From: Planctomycetota bacterium
GTDB lineage: Bacteria > Planctomycetota > Phycisphaerae > Phycisphaerales > Phycisphaeraceae
Length of the DNA: 64,000 nucleotides
Assembly: GCA_024279865.1 (NCBI GenBank)
Contig: JAJRRC010000022.1
Location: 145,091-209,090 of the forward strand
Direction of reading: 5' to 3'
Translations under genes and position numbers: made by a program
Notes under the pieces: generated by a model
What the model was told of the DNA's origin: nothing
What the model saw: the letters and a program-made list of their open reading frames with translations, nothing else
Database searches by the model: none
In this document: piece by piece, positions 35,664 through 44,484 of the stretch
Layout: every line of letters starts with the position of its first letter
Numbering within the stretch: the stretch's first letter is position 1

Positions 35664-38600
35664 ATGCCCGGCCAATTTGTCCATCTTCATCTACACAGCG
35701 AGTTTTCCCTGCTTGATGGGGCGAACCGGATCGACAAGCTCATCGCACATGTCAAAGACCTAGGCATGGACTCGGTGGCGATCACCGATCATGGCAACCT
35801 CCATGCAGCATGTCAGTTCTACACCAAAGCCAAAAAAGCTGGCATCAAGCCAATCCTTGGGATTGAAGCGTATGTCGCACCGGACCTCAATGGGTTATCC
35901 TCAGACCGCACGCGTCGTGAGAAAACAGGTGTCGCCGACGGCGGGTTTCATCTGGTGTTGCTCGCAGAGAATCAAACCGGCTGGCAGCACATGCTTAAGC
36001 TTTCGTCTGATGCGTATCTCACGGGCTTTTACTTTAAGCCTCGCATGGACAAGTCCACGCTCGCTCAATGGGCTGACGGCCTCATCGCCATCAACGGCCA
36101 CCTCGGCAGCTCCATCGCCCATCATCTGTGCCAATTCGTTTTAACCAAAAACGAAGTCCACTATCAAAATGCGGTCAAAGAAGCCCAATGGCATGCAGAA
36201 GTTTTTAAGCCCAATGAAAAAGGCGAGCCTCGCTTTTACATTGAACTGCAAAGTCACGATGTTCAAAAGCAACAGGAAATCAATCCGCATCTCATCAGGC
36301 TCGCCAAGGAACTGGATTTGCCGTTGGTCTGTGACAATGATGCGCATTTCCTGACCGAAGATGACTGGGACGCGCACGACACGCTTTGCTGCATTTCCAT
36401 GGGTAAGATCAAATCCGATCAGCAACGGATGCACTACTCCAAGGACTTGTACGTTAAAAGTCCGCAGCAAATGAAAGATCTGTTCAAGGACACGCCCGAG
36501 GCATTTGAAAACACGTTGGCCATTGCTGAGCGTTGTAATGCGAATATTGACTTCACCGCCAACCACGCCCCGGTGGTCAAAGTTCAGCTTGGCGAAGTGC
36601 TGCACAGAAACCACGCACTGCCTGCTGATGAACAAGTCCTCGCCTTTCCAAGTGAACACCCCATCGGCTCAGCCAAATGGCTTGAAGCCTTTTGTAGCCA
36701 CATCGAATTGATTCCCTTCGATCAAGAAAAAGACGCGGACATCACCGAAGACGAACTGAAAATCCAATGCGACAAAGCACTCCGCCTGCTCTCTGAAGCA
36801 GGTGCGGTATGGCGGTACGGAACCGACGGCATCACCGAAGAAATTCGAGCCCGCCTTGAACGCGAACTCAAAATCCTCGCAGACAAAAGTATCTCCGCCT
36901 ACTTCTTAATCGTCTGGGACTTTGTCAATGAAGCCCGCAGACGAGGCATTGCCGCCAACGCCCGTGGCTCTGCCGTTGGCACGATGGTTGGGTTTGTTCT
37001 GGGGATGTCCAACGCTTGCCCCGTCCAATACGGACTGTTGTTTGAACGCTTCACCGACCCGGACCGAAGTGAATATCCTGATATCGATATCGACCTCTGC
37101 CAAGATGGTCGACCCCAAATCATCGAATACGTCCGCGAAAAATACGGCCACGTCGCGCAAATCATCACCTATGGAACGCTCAAAGCGCGGGCTGCGATCC
37201 GAGACGTCGGCCGGGTGATGGACCTGCATCTCAGTGAAGTGGACAACCTCTGCAAACTCATCGGCGACGGCTTGGGGATCTCCCTTGAAGCTGCGCTGAA
37301 GCAGGAACCGGACCTGCAAAAAATTTACGATGAAAGCCCCGACCATCGCCGGGTTTATGACACAGCCATCCGCCTTGAAAACATGGCCCGCCATGCAGGG
37401 GTTCATGCTGCGGGCGTGATCGTCGCGACTCAGCCGTTGGATAATATTGTTCCGCTGTGCAAACCTTCAGGGACCGATCAGGTTGTCACGCAATGGGACG
37501 GTCCGACGTGCGAAAAAGTCGGCCTGCTCAAGATGGACTTCCTGGGGCTAAAGAACTTGTCCATCATCGAACGGGCCCGGCATCTCGTTGGACAATGCTT
37601 AAATATCCAGACCCAACGCAAAGCCATTGAACACAATGCTGGGGGACCACGGGAATTCACCGATCAAGGCGAAAACTTTGACCCACTGGAACTCGAACGG
37701 CTGACTTTTGATGACCAAAATGTGCTGGGCCTGTTTCGTCGGGGCGAAACGGCGGCTGTGTTCCAGTTTGAATCAGGCGGTTTTCGCAATGTCCTGCTGG
37801 GCATGGAACCTGATCGGCTTGAAGACCTCATCGCAGCCAATGCGTTGTATCGCCCGGGACCGATGGCGTTGATCCCCGATTACAACGACCGCAAACATGG
37901 CCGTCAGGAAGTCCCCAAGGTTCATCCCGTGGTCGATGAAATCACCGCGGAGACCTATGGCATCATGGTCTACCAGGAACAGGTCATGCTCATCGCCCAC
38001 CGACTGGGCGATATTCCCCTGCGCGATGCGTATAGCCTCATTAAAGCGATCAGTAAAAAGAAAGTGGACGTCATCGACGCCAACCGTGCCAAGTTCCTCG
38101 AAGGCGCGCAGGAAAAAGGACTCGCCAAGGATAAAGCTGACGAGCTATTCGACCTGATCCTCAAGTTTGCCGGCTACGGCTTTAATAAATCTCACTCCAC
38201 CGGCTATGCCATTATTGCCTATCAGACGGCCTACCTAAAAACCTATTTCCCCGTGCAATACATGGCGGCGGTGCTGACGTATGAATCAGGGACCACCGAA
38301 AAAGTCGTCGAATACATCGACGAATGCAAACGCGTTCGCCTCCCCAACGGCAAACGTGGTATCGAAGTCAAACCGCCAGACATCAACCACTCTGAAATCG
38401 GCTTCACCGTTGTCTATGGCGACTCTGAAGCACGTGAACCTCACACCGGACATATCCGCTTTGGCCTTAATGCGGTCAAAGGCGTGGGCGAAAAAGCAAT
38501 TGTTTCGATCCTCGAAGCACGTGAAAAAGATGGATACTTTAAAAGCCTCCATGATTTCTGTGAACGAATCTCACTGCGGGCCGTCAACCGCGCGACCATC

Positions 38601-39647
38601 GAAGCACTCATCAAATGCGGAGCATTCGACGCCATCCATGGCATCGAAAAACGTGCGGCAATGGTCCAAGGCATGGCCGACGCGATCAGCAACGGTCAAC
38701 GAGCCGCTGAAGATCGCAAAGCTGGACAAATGAACTTTTTCGAATCACTTGCCGAGCAAGACCCCACACCTCAGGATCAGACCGCTGAGGCAACCTTGCC
38801 TCAGGTCACCCCCTGGAACACGCGAGAACAACTCGAACACGAAAAATCGGTGCTGGGCTTTTATGTCTCCAGCCATCCGATGGATGAATACCGTGACACC
38901 CTTGACCGATTCAGCAATGCCTCCATTGCCGATGTCAAACAAATGAAAGCAGAACTAGAGGTCACCCTCAGCGGCATGCTCACCCGGGTCCGAACGACGT
39001 TTGTCAAAAATGGACGCAGCGCAGGCCAAAAAATGGCCATGATCACCCTTGAAGATCAGACCGAATCCCTCGACGGCGTGGTCTTTTCAGATTCTTATGC
39101 CATTTTCTCGCATCTTCTGGAATCTGATGCCATTGTGCTGCTCAAGGGGAATATTGATCGCCGCCGCAAGGAACCCTCGATTATTGTCAACCAGGTCATC
39201 CCCGTAGAACAGGCTGCTGAACAACTGACTGCTGCGGTCAAGATCACCTTGTCGCCCCGTGAACAAAGTTCAGACCCCCAAAATAAAGACACGGGGTTCA
39301 ATGGCGAGTTCTCCCAGCTCAAAGCCCTTTTGTATCAGGCCCGCCATCAAACCACCGACAAAGTCCCCGGCGCAGCCCCCGGAGCAGGTGTGTTTTTTGA
39401 AATCCATGAACAGGACAAAATCATCCGGCTGCGGGCCAATGACGTTAAAGTTCGTGTAACCGCAGACTTACCCGACCGAATCGCTACTTTGCTCCGATCC
39501 CCGGGCTGTTGTGAACTACTGGGTCCTCCCAAGCTGATGCCCAAAGAAAACAAGGTTCAAGCCGACGATCCTGCCCCGCAAAAATTGGCACCTGCCGGGG
39601 CTACCGGGGGCACCGACGCATCTTGCGCCTCGATTGATCGGTATTAA
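35664..39647 (+). CDS. dnaE: DNA polymerase III subunit alpha
   Basis: The replicative polymerase subunit, 1327 residues. A PHP domain opens it (FVHLHLHSEFSLLDG). The polymerase active-site motif PDIDIDLCQDGR lies near 471, with the third Asp region further on, then helix-hairpin-helix, an OB-fold region and a C-terminal tail. It is longer than the E. coli enzyme (1160 residues). Two short Pro/Gly insertions near the C-terminus (VPGAAPGAG and PAGATGGT) come from CCCCCGG-type DNA. ATG 35664 gives the normal N-terminus; GTG 35652 is an alternative. It is of the DnaE1 type and is followed by a long leader before rpsB. Confidence 0.97.
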   Translation: MPGQFVHLHLHSEFSLLDGANRIDKLIAHVKDLGMDSVAITDHGNLHAACQFYTKAKKAGIKPILGIEAYVAPDLNGLSSDRTRREKTGVADGGFHLVLLAENQTGWQHMLKLSSDAYLTGFYFKPRMDKSTLAQWADGLIAINGHLGSSIAHHLCQFVLTKNEVHYQNAVKEAQWHAEVFKPNEKGEPRFYIELQSHDVQKQQEINPHLIRLAKELDLPLVCDNDAHFLTEDDWDAHDTLCCISMGKIKSDQQRMHYSKDLYVKSPQQMKDLFKDTPEAFENTLAIAERCNANIDFTANHAPVVKVQLGEVLHRNHALPADEQVLAFPSEHPIGSAKWLEAFCSHIELIPFDQEKDADITEDELKIQCDKALRLLSEAGAVWRYGTDGITEEIRARLERELKILADKSISAYFLIVWDFVNEARRRGIAANARGSAVGTMVGFVLGMSNACPVQYGLLFERFTDPDRSEYPDIDIDLCQDGRPQIIEYVREKYGHVAQIITYGTLKARAAIRDVGRVMDLHLSEVDNLCKLIGDGLGISLEAALKQEPDLQKIYDESPDHRRVYDTAIRLENMARHAGVHAAGVIVATQPLDNIVPLCKPSGTDQVVTQWDGPTCEKVGLLKMDFLGLKNLSIIERARHLVGQCLNIQTQRKAIEHNAGGPREFTDQGENFDPLELERLTFDDQNVLGLFRRGETAAVFQFESGGFRNVLLGMEPDRLEDLIAANALYRPGPMALIPDYNDRKHGRQEVPKVHPVVDEITAETYGIMVYQEQVMLIAHRLGDIPLRDAYSLIKAISKKKVDVIDANRAKFLEGAQEKGLAKDKADELFDLILKFAGYGFNKSHSTGYAIIAYQTAYLKTYFPVQYMAAVLTYESGTTEKVVEYIDECKRVRLPNGKRGIEVKPPDINHSEIGFTVVYGDSEAREPHTGHIRFGLNAVKGVGEKAIVSILEAREKDGYFKSLHDFCERISLRAVNRATIEALIKCGAFDAIHGIEKRAAMVQGMADAISNGQRAAEDRKAGQMNFFESLAEQDPTPQDQTAEATLPQVTPWNTREQLEHEKSVLGFYVSSHPMDEYRDTLDRFSNASIADVKQMKAELEVTLSGMLTRVRTTFVKNGRSAGQKMAMITLEDQTESLDGVVFSDSYAIFSHLLESDAIVLLKGNIDRRRKEPSIIVNQVIPVEQAAEQLTAAVKITLSPREQSSDPQNKDTGFNGEFSQLKALLYQARHQTTDKVPGAAPGAGVFFEIHEQDKIIRLRANDVKVRVTADLPDRIATLLRSPGCCELLGPPKLMPKENKVQADDPAPQKLAPAGATGGTDASCASIDRY

Positions 39648-39683
39648 GCCTGCAACTAGCCCCCTCTTGAATCCGGCCGACAC

Positions 39684-39711
39684 TTGCAGTGATTGGGCCC
39701 CTTGTTACAAT
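39684..39711 (+). promoter_or_regulatory. Possible rpsB promoter
   Basis: TTGCAG at 39684-39689 and TACAAT at 39706-39711, 16 bp apart, are placed so that transcription would begin about 215 bp before rpsB. Confidence 0.4.
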
Positions 39712-39720
39712 GATGGATCA

Positions 39721-39786
39721 GTCGTGGTGGGCTACCAGCGACTGAAAAGCGTGGCAATAAGGACGTTGCCGCTTTCAAATTTTTTG
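39721..39786 (+). promoter_or_regulatory. Structured rpsB leader with a terminator-like hairpin
   Basis: The first hairpin, GTCGTGGT (39721-39728) with ACCA/CGAC (39734-39742), has a GGGCT loop and one bulge. In the second, AAAGC and GGCAA pair with TTGCC and GCTTT (39746-39775), with a two-base bulge, followed by CAAATTTTTTG. This is a plausible ribosomal-protein attenuator or autoregulatory leader; function not shown. Confidence 0.45.
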
Positions 39787-39933
39787 TGTGTTTGATGTTT
39801 GCCAGCAATAACGCGGGCATTCGTTTTTTTGTCAAGCGCCCCTGAAAGTCAAAGTGACTGGCGTGATAGCGCGTCAGGTTGGCCTGCACTTTTTGGCTGG
39901 TGTCGCTGCCTCTGAAAAGAAAGAGTAATTGTT

Positions 39934-40842
39934 ATGGCATCCATGGTTAAGGATCTAATCGACGCGGGTATCCATTTTCGACACCGCACCACCCACTGGA
40001 ACCCAAAGATGGCTCCGTACATCTTCGGCAAACGAAACAAAATCCATATCATCGACGTGCGAGCCACCATCAAAGGCCTGCTCCTAGCACGTAAGTTCCT
40101 CACCCGTGTCACCGCAAGCGGCAAAGATGTGCTCTTCGTCGGCACCAAACGACAAGCCAAGGGTTGCCTCGAACAACTCGTCAGCGAAACCGAAATGCAC
40201 TACGTGACCGAACGTTGGCTCGGCGGCACGTTAACCAACTTCCGCACCATTCGTGAACGTCTCAAGCGACTCGAAGAACTCGAAGCACTCGAAGAATCAG
40301 GCGAAATCAATTCCTACTCCAAAAAAATGGAATCCCAACTTCGTCGTGAAAAGAATAAAATCAACCGCAACCTCGACGGCATCCGAAAAATGACCAAGCT
40401 CCCCGGTGCCCTAGTCGTCATCGATGTCAGTCGTGAAACCAATGCTCTTAAAGAAGCCCGCAAGCTGGGTATTCCAACCGTGTGCTTGATTGATACGGAT
40501 TCTGATCCTGATTACGCAGACATTCCGATCCCAGGCAACGATGATGCCATGCGATCTATTGAAGTGGTGACCACCGCTCTTTGTGCTGCGATCCAAGAAG
40601 GCAAGCAAGCTCGTGCAATCGAAAAGCAGAGCAAAGAAGATTCTCAGTCTTCAGAACCTCAGCGTAAGCGAAGCAGCCGATCCCAGTTCCGTGCAGCCGA
40701 AGAAGTTCCGGCAACTGAAGCACCTGCTGCAACCGAAGCACCTGCTGCTCCGGCAACTGAAGCTCCTGCTGCACCTGCTGCGGACCCAGCTCCTGTTGCC
40801 GCTGAAGCAAACACCCCTGCACCCAAAGTGGCATCTGAATAA
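39934..40842 (+). CDS. rpsB: 30S ribosomal protein S2
   Basis: A 302-residue ribosomal protein. LIDAGIHFRHRTTHWNPKMAPYIFG, VLFVGTKRQA, TERWLGGTLTNF and IPTVCLIDTDSDPDYADIPIPGNDDA are the S2 signatures. The last 60 residues are an Ala/Pro/Glu-rich tail with a repeated TEAPAAP-type unit, absent from E. coli S2 (241 residues). It is followed by tsf, the standard bacterial arrangement, and preceded by a 286-bp structured leader. Confidence 0.98.
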   Translation: MASMVKDLIDAGIHFRHRTTHWNPKMAPYIFGKRNKIHIIDVRATIKGLLLARKFLTRVTASGKDVLFVGTKRQAKGCLEQLVSETEMHYVTERWLGGTLTNFRTIRERLKRLEELEALEESGEINSYSKKMESQLRREKNKINRNLDGIRKMTKLPGALVVIDVSRETNALKEARKLGIPTVCLIDTDSDPDYADIPIPGNDDAMRSIEVVTTALCAAIQEGKQARAIEKQSKEDSQSSEPQRKRSSRSQFRAAEEVPATEAPAATEAPAAPATEAPAAPAADPAPVAAEANTPAPKVASE

Positions 40843-40913
40843 AAGAGTAAACTGACCCACTTTTCGAATATTTAACTTTTTTCACCAAATAACCCCTAAT
40901 TGGAGGAAACGAT

Positions 40914-41717
40914 ATGGCGATTGCCGCCAAAGACGTGATGGCTCTGCGTAAACGCACAGGCGTTGGCATGATGGACTGTAAAAAAGCCTTGACCGAGGCC
41001 GATGGCGATGCCGAAAAAGCCATCGAAATCTTACGAGAAAAGCTCAAAGGCAAGATGGACGAACGGTCCGACCGTGAAGCTGGCGAAGGTGCCATTGCCA
41101 TCGCTCAGACCGACGGTGCCATTGCCATCATTGAACTGCGATCTGAAACAGACTTCACCGCTCGCAACGATGATTTCCTGGCAACAGCTCAGAAAACAGC
41201 CGAGATTATTCTTGCTGGCGATGATGGTGAAACCACCGAAGCCAATGCTGAAATTACTGAAATGGTCGATCAACTGCGAATCACCATCAAAGAAAACATC
41301 AGCTTCGCCCGAGGCCTCAAAATCTCAGGCCCCAAGGTCGGTAGCTATGTCCACTTTGATAAAAAAACAGGTTCCATCATCGCTGGCGATGGTGAACTGA
41401 GCGATGAACTGCTCACCGGCGTGGCCATGCACATCACCGCATCCACCCCAACACCTCTGGGTGTTGATCAGGACAGCTTGCCTCAAGAGCAAGTTGAAGC
41501 GGCACGCAATGCTGCCATCAACGAAGCCAAAGAGTCTGGCAAGCCTCAGGAAATCGCTGAGAAAATCGCCACCGGCAAACTCCGCAAATGGGTCGACGAG
41601 AACACCCTGCTCGGCCAGATTTATCTCCGCGAAATGGACGCCAAAAAGCCTGTTCGAGATTTTTTGCCACAGGGTTCAACCCTTCAGTCCTTCGTCCGAT
41701 ATGCTGTGGGTAGCTAA
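40914..41717 (+). CDS. tsf: Translation elongation factor Ts
   Basis: A 267-residue guanine-nucleotide exchange factor for EF-Tu. The N-terminal UBA-like domain (VMALRKRTGVGMMDCKKAL), the ELRSETDFTARND contact motif with EF-Tu, and C-terminal core motifs are present. GGAGG precedes the ATG at good spacing. It is the second gene of rpsB-tsf and is followed by a perfect terminator. Confidence 0.98.
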   Translation: MAIAAKDVMALRKRTGVGMMDCKKALTEADGDAEKAIEILREKLKGKMDERSDREAGEGAIAIAQTDGAIAIIELRSETDFTARNDDFLATAQKTAEIILAGDDGETTEANAEITEMVDQLRITIKENISFARGLKISGPKVGSYVHFDKKTGSIIAGDGELSDELLTGVAMHITASTPTPLGVDQDSLPQEQVEAARNAAINEAKESGKPQEIAEKIATGKLRKWVDENTLLGQIYLREMDAKKPVRDFLPQGSTLQSFVRYAVGS

Positions 41718-41746
41718 AATAAGCCCACTGACAATTAAATATCAAG

Positions 41747-41783
41747 AAACAGACGAGTCTTTCAATGGCTCGTCTGTTTTTTT
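41747..41783 (+). terminator. Rho-independent terminator of the rpsB-tsf operon
   Basis: A perfect 11-bp stem, AAACAGACGAG with CTCGTCTGTTT, and a T-run to 41783. It lies 30 bp after the tsf stop. Confidence 0.92.
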
Positions 41784-42000
41784 AGATACCCAACAAATTC
41801 CCCTTGTTTTAGATGATTTAATCTCATTGGCCGCATGACAGGGCTGGGTTTCTGTCCAATAATGTTAACTTGATGGCGTTCTTTGTATAAGTTTTCTGAC
41901 AAAAATGCCGATGAAATCAGTGTCAAGGGGGAGGCACATTGAGCGATGGATGCCGATGTGTACTAGACGTTTTTCCTTTTCGTCGTGCAAAGGACGGTAC

Positions 42001-42444
42001 ATGCCCACGCAAAACGCCTCATTAACGTTGTCTCGATCCCCCAAGCCAGGCAAAAAATACTTCACCGCCGATGAAGCCAATCGCTCTTTGGCGTATATCA
42101 GCCCGGTCACTGATGACCTCATGAGTTGTTACACGCAAGTCGTGAATATTCGCCGTCGCATTGAGCAGCCCAATGAGGGCGATAGCCGTGAACAGCTTGA
42201 AACTCATTATGAAAAGACAATGGATCGCCTCAGCGATCTGGTTGATGAGTTGCATTATGCGGGTGTGGAACTGAAGGATTTTGAACGGGGTCTCATTGAC
42301 TTCCCATCGATCCATGAGGGCCGCGAGATTTACCTCTGCTGGCAGTTCGGCGAAGAACAGCTCCTCGCATGGCATGAAACCGATGCAGGCTATGCAGGCA
42401 GGCAGGACATCGCCCTGCTCCTCGAACGCTCTCAAGCGGCGTAA
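42001..42444 (+). CDS. DUF2203-family protein
   Basis: A 147-residue cytoplasmic protein. [21 protein letters not shown] at the N-terminus and the C-terminal [44 protein letters not shown] are the conserved halves of DUF2203. The middle is a long helix. Function unknown. ATG 42001 has AAGGA at 7 nt. A repeat-family copy begins 33 bp after the stop. Confidence 0.9.
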   Translation: MPTQNASLTLSRSPKPGKKYFTADEANRSLAYISPVTDDLMSCYTQVVNIRRRIEQPNEGDSREQLETHYEKTMDRLSDLVDELHYAGVELKDFERGLIDFPSIHEGREIYLCWQFGEEQLLAWHETDAGYAGRQDIALLLERSQAA

Positions 42445-42476
42445 GAAGTTGCCCGTTATCAGTAAGAGCAGAGGCC

Positions 42477-42594
42477 TAGAGCATTTTTTATCATTTTCTG
42501 CCGCCCCCCCGGACGCGCACCCTGTTAGCGTCCGGCTGCTTTTCAAATGCCCCACCTAGGTCAGAGGCGGTAAGAAATGATGCAAAATGCTCTA
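42477..42594 (+). mobile_element. MITE-like element, copy C (best-preserved, 118 bp)
   Basis: Inverted ends of about 29 bp begin TAGAGCATTTTTTATCATTT on the left and, on the right, end AAATGATGCAAAATGCTCTA; the outer TA on both sides fits an IS630/Tc1-mariner target. The interior has CCCCCCCGGACGCG, a hairpin (CGCACCC-TGTTA-GCGTCCG, one mismatch), GGCTGCTTTTCAAA and CCCCACCT. No ORF. It lies between the convergent DUF2203 and 547-residue genes. Confidence 0.88.
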
Positions 42595-42641
42595 TCCCAC
42601 TTCACGTCAATCATTTCCCGTTTTAATTGCGTTTGTCGTTT

Positions 42642-42668
42642 AAAAATAGCTGGGTGTGAAAACCGTTG
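42642..42668 (-). repeat. 27-bp inverted repeat, left copy
   Basis: AAAAATAGCTGGGTGTGAAA with ACCGTTG is the inverse of 49334-49360 with one mismatch. The two copies bracket the carbohydrate locus of 42780-49136. Confidence 0.85.
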
Positions 42669-42669
42669 C

Positions 42670-42709
42670 TCCGGGGGGCCGGGGAGCCGGGGGGCCGGGG
42701 GGCCGGGGG
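42670..42709 (-). repeat. CCGGGGGG tract downstream of the 547-residue gene
   Basis: A tandem CCGGGGGG-type tract, C-rich on the strand of the gene that ends at 42780. Confidence 0.9.
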
Positions 42710-42779
42710 TGCGTCTGCAAAAAGACATAAGACGCGACACTTGGATGAATCACGCTCTAATACCTCACATTCTGTGTTT

Positions 42780-44423
42780 TCATGGAGCTTGCTTGTGGAG
42801 AGCCGCATGAACCACCAGTTTGTCCAGCGTGTTTGCGGGGTTCCCCGTGGGTGACTGAGCATAAGTCATTCGCACCCGGACATAGAACGCTTGTCTAGGC
42901 TGCCAATGGTCAGAACTGACCGCCTGAATGGTTTGAGGTTGTGTGGTATCTGAAGCAGAAGTGACGATGGATTGCCATATCACGCCATCAGGCGACAACG
43001 CCAGGGAGGTCATACCTTGGCCTGTGGGATTGATGGCCCCCGTCAACTCTACTCGAATCTTGCTTAACGTACCTTCATGTGTAAAAAATCGATACATCAA
43101 TTCAACGACACCACTCTGACCGGAATCGTCCCGCGTGATCAGATAGCCTTCGGAATCATTCGTATGAACCAGATGGGTAAATCCACGGATAGTTGCGTGA
43201 TCGATTGTTCGCAAGCCGAGGTATAAATCATCAGGCAAAAACTGATCCACGTAAGGCCCCTTGCGTATGCGACGCGGCACCTTTTTCATCTCTTTGCGAA
43301 AAGCCGACTGCTGAAGCCCATAATCAAAAGCAGTCTGTCCCTTGAAGGGGACCACCTCGACACCCAGTCCCCATGAATAGTCTGCCGAGGACTGTGGGCC
43401 GGTGTATTGACTGTTTCGCATTTCGTCGCGTAAACGAAAGGCCATGTTCTGGCGGATATACCGCAGGTTCGGGGATGCTTGGGAGCCGCTGTACCAATGA
43501 TTGATGCTGCCTGGCCCGGCCACACCAAAAAGAATCACAGGCAAACCGAACTCGCGGAGTGTTCCACTGGCATGCCTGAAGTATTTTTCCAGTTTCGAAT
43601 TCGGAGCTTTGCGGATCATGCCATCCTGATCTTCGGCATGCTTGGCGGGTCCTTCATGAACGAGGTTTTTTTCATCAAAGTCGTTCACAAGGTCTTCTTT
43701 ATAAAACCCACCCCACCCAGGCTCTGTCGCATAGATCAGGATGACCACAGGCTTACCAGTGATGACAAACTTCTGCACCGTACGCCGAAAAGTATCCGCG
43801 TTTTCATTGTAAATATCGTAAAGATAGCCATCACAACGTTCGTGGTTCGCTTTGGCCAACCCGGAATACGGCTTGATCGGCCCAGAGTAAAACTTGTAAA
43901 CCTGAAGCTTAGGCCAGCGTGACTTGATGTAATCGTAAAGACGGTTCTCCATCGAATCACTTGAGGTGGTCACTTCATGCCCCAGTGACACCCCCACCAG
44001 ATCATCCTCATAAACCTGGCAACCGTCTTCTTCACTGAACATCAGTTCCAATTGTTCAACGCGTTCTGCGAAGCTGCCTTTGAGTCCCAGAATCGGCAGT
44101 GTGAACTTTCCCTTACGCCGGCATTCTCGGATATTGTCCCAATATCGCTGCTTGGCTTGGGAATCATTGAACTTTTTCTTCGCTCCCCAGCCATCGGGAT
44201 GAATGGGCAGATCGCTGACTGATACGTCCATATCCATCCACTTGAAATCCCCGCCAAACAAACCCCAATGCCTGGCATCCAATCGTGGAGCACCCGACAC
44301 CATGGCGGGGTCATCGGCATGGTCTGAAAATATCTCGCAATACGCAGGCACCGCCAACAATAAAACCAAAAGACTGCTCAACGATTTCCATCTTGAAATA
44401 TTTTCTATTTGTACCAATTGCAT
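42780..44423 (-). CDS. Secreted glycosidase-like protein
   Basis: A 547-residue exported protein with a signal peptide (LLVLLLAVPAYCE). The main part (about 45-420) looks like a TIM-barrel sugar-active domain rich in Trp, Tyr and Asp; no catalytic pair is identified. The C-terminal 120 residues are a beta-sandwich-like domain ending in FYVRVRMTYAQSP...NTLDKLVV, which matches the end of the next gene's product. The ATG has a weak upstream AAGGA. It is the last gene of the minus-strand locus under the LacI regulator. Confidence 0.72.
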   Translation of the reverse strand: MQLVQIENISRWKSLSSLLVLLLAVPAYCEIFSDHADDPAMVSGAPRLDARHWGLFGGDFKWMDMDVSVSDLPIHPDGWGAKKKFNDSQAKQRYWDNIRECRRKGKFTLPILGLKGSFAERVEQLELMFSEEDGCQVYEDDLVGVSLGHEVTTSSDSMENRLYDYIKSRWPKLQVYKFYSGPIKPYSGLAKANHERCDGYLYDIYNENADTFRRTVQKFVITGKPVVILIYATEPGWGGFYKEDLVNDFDEKNLVHEGPAKHAEDQDGMIRKAPNSKLEKYFRHASGTLREFGLPVILFGVAGPGSINHWYSGSQASPNLRYIRQNMAFRLRDEMRNSQYTGPQSSADYSWGLGVEVVPFKGQTAFDYGLQQSAFRKEMKKVPRRIRKGPYVDQFLPDDLYLGLRTIDHATIRGFTHLVHTNDSEGYLITRDDSGQSGVVELMYRFFTHEGTLSKIRVELTGAINPTGQGMTSLALSPDGVIWQSIVTSASDTTQPQTIQAVSSDHWQPRQAFYVRVRMTYAQSPTGNPANTLDKLVVHAALHKQAP

Positions 44424-44484
44424 ACGTTACTTTGTCCTTGCCAAATGCGGGTTACATCAATCACGAGCCACGATGCCAACGCGT

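Noticed and set aside
35652..35664. GTG start for dnaE twelve bases upstream
   Set aside because: ATG 35664 matches the usual family N-terminus, and neither start has a ribosome site, so I kept the ATG.
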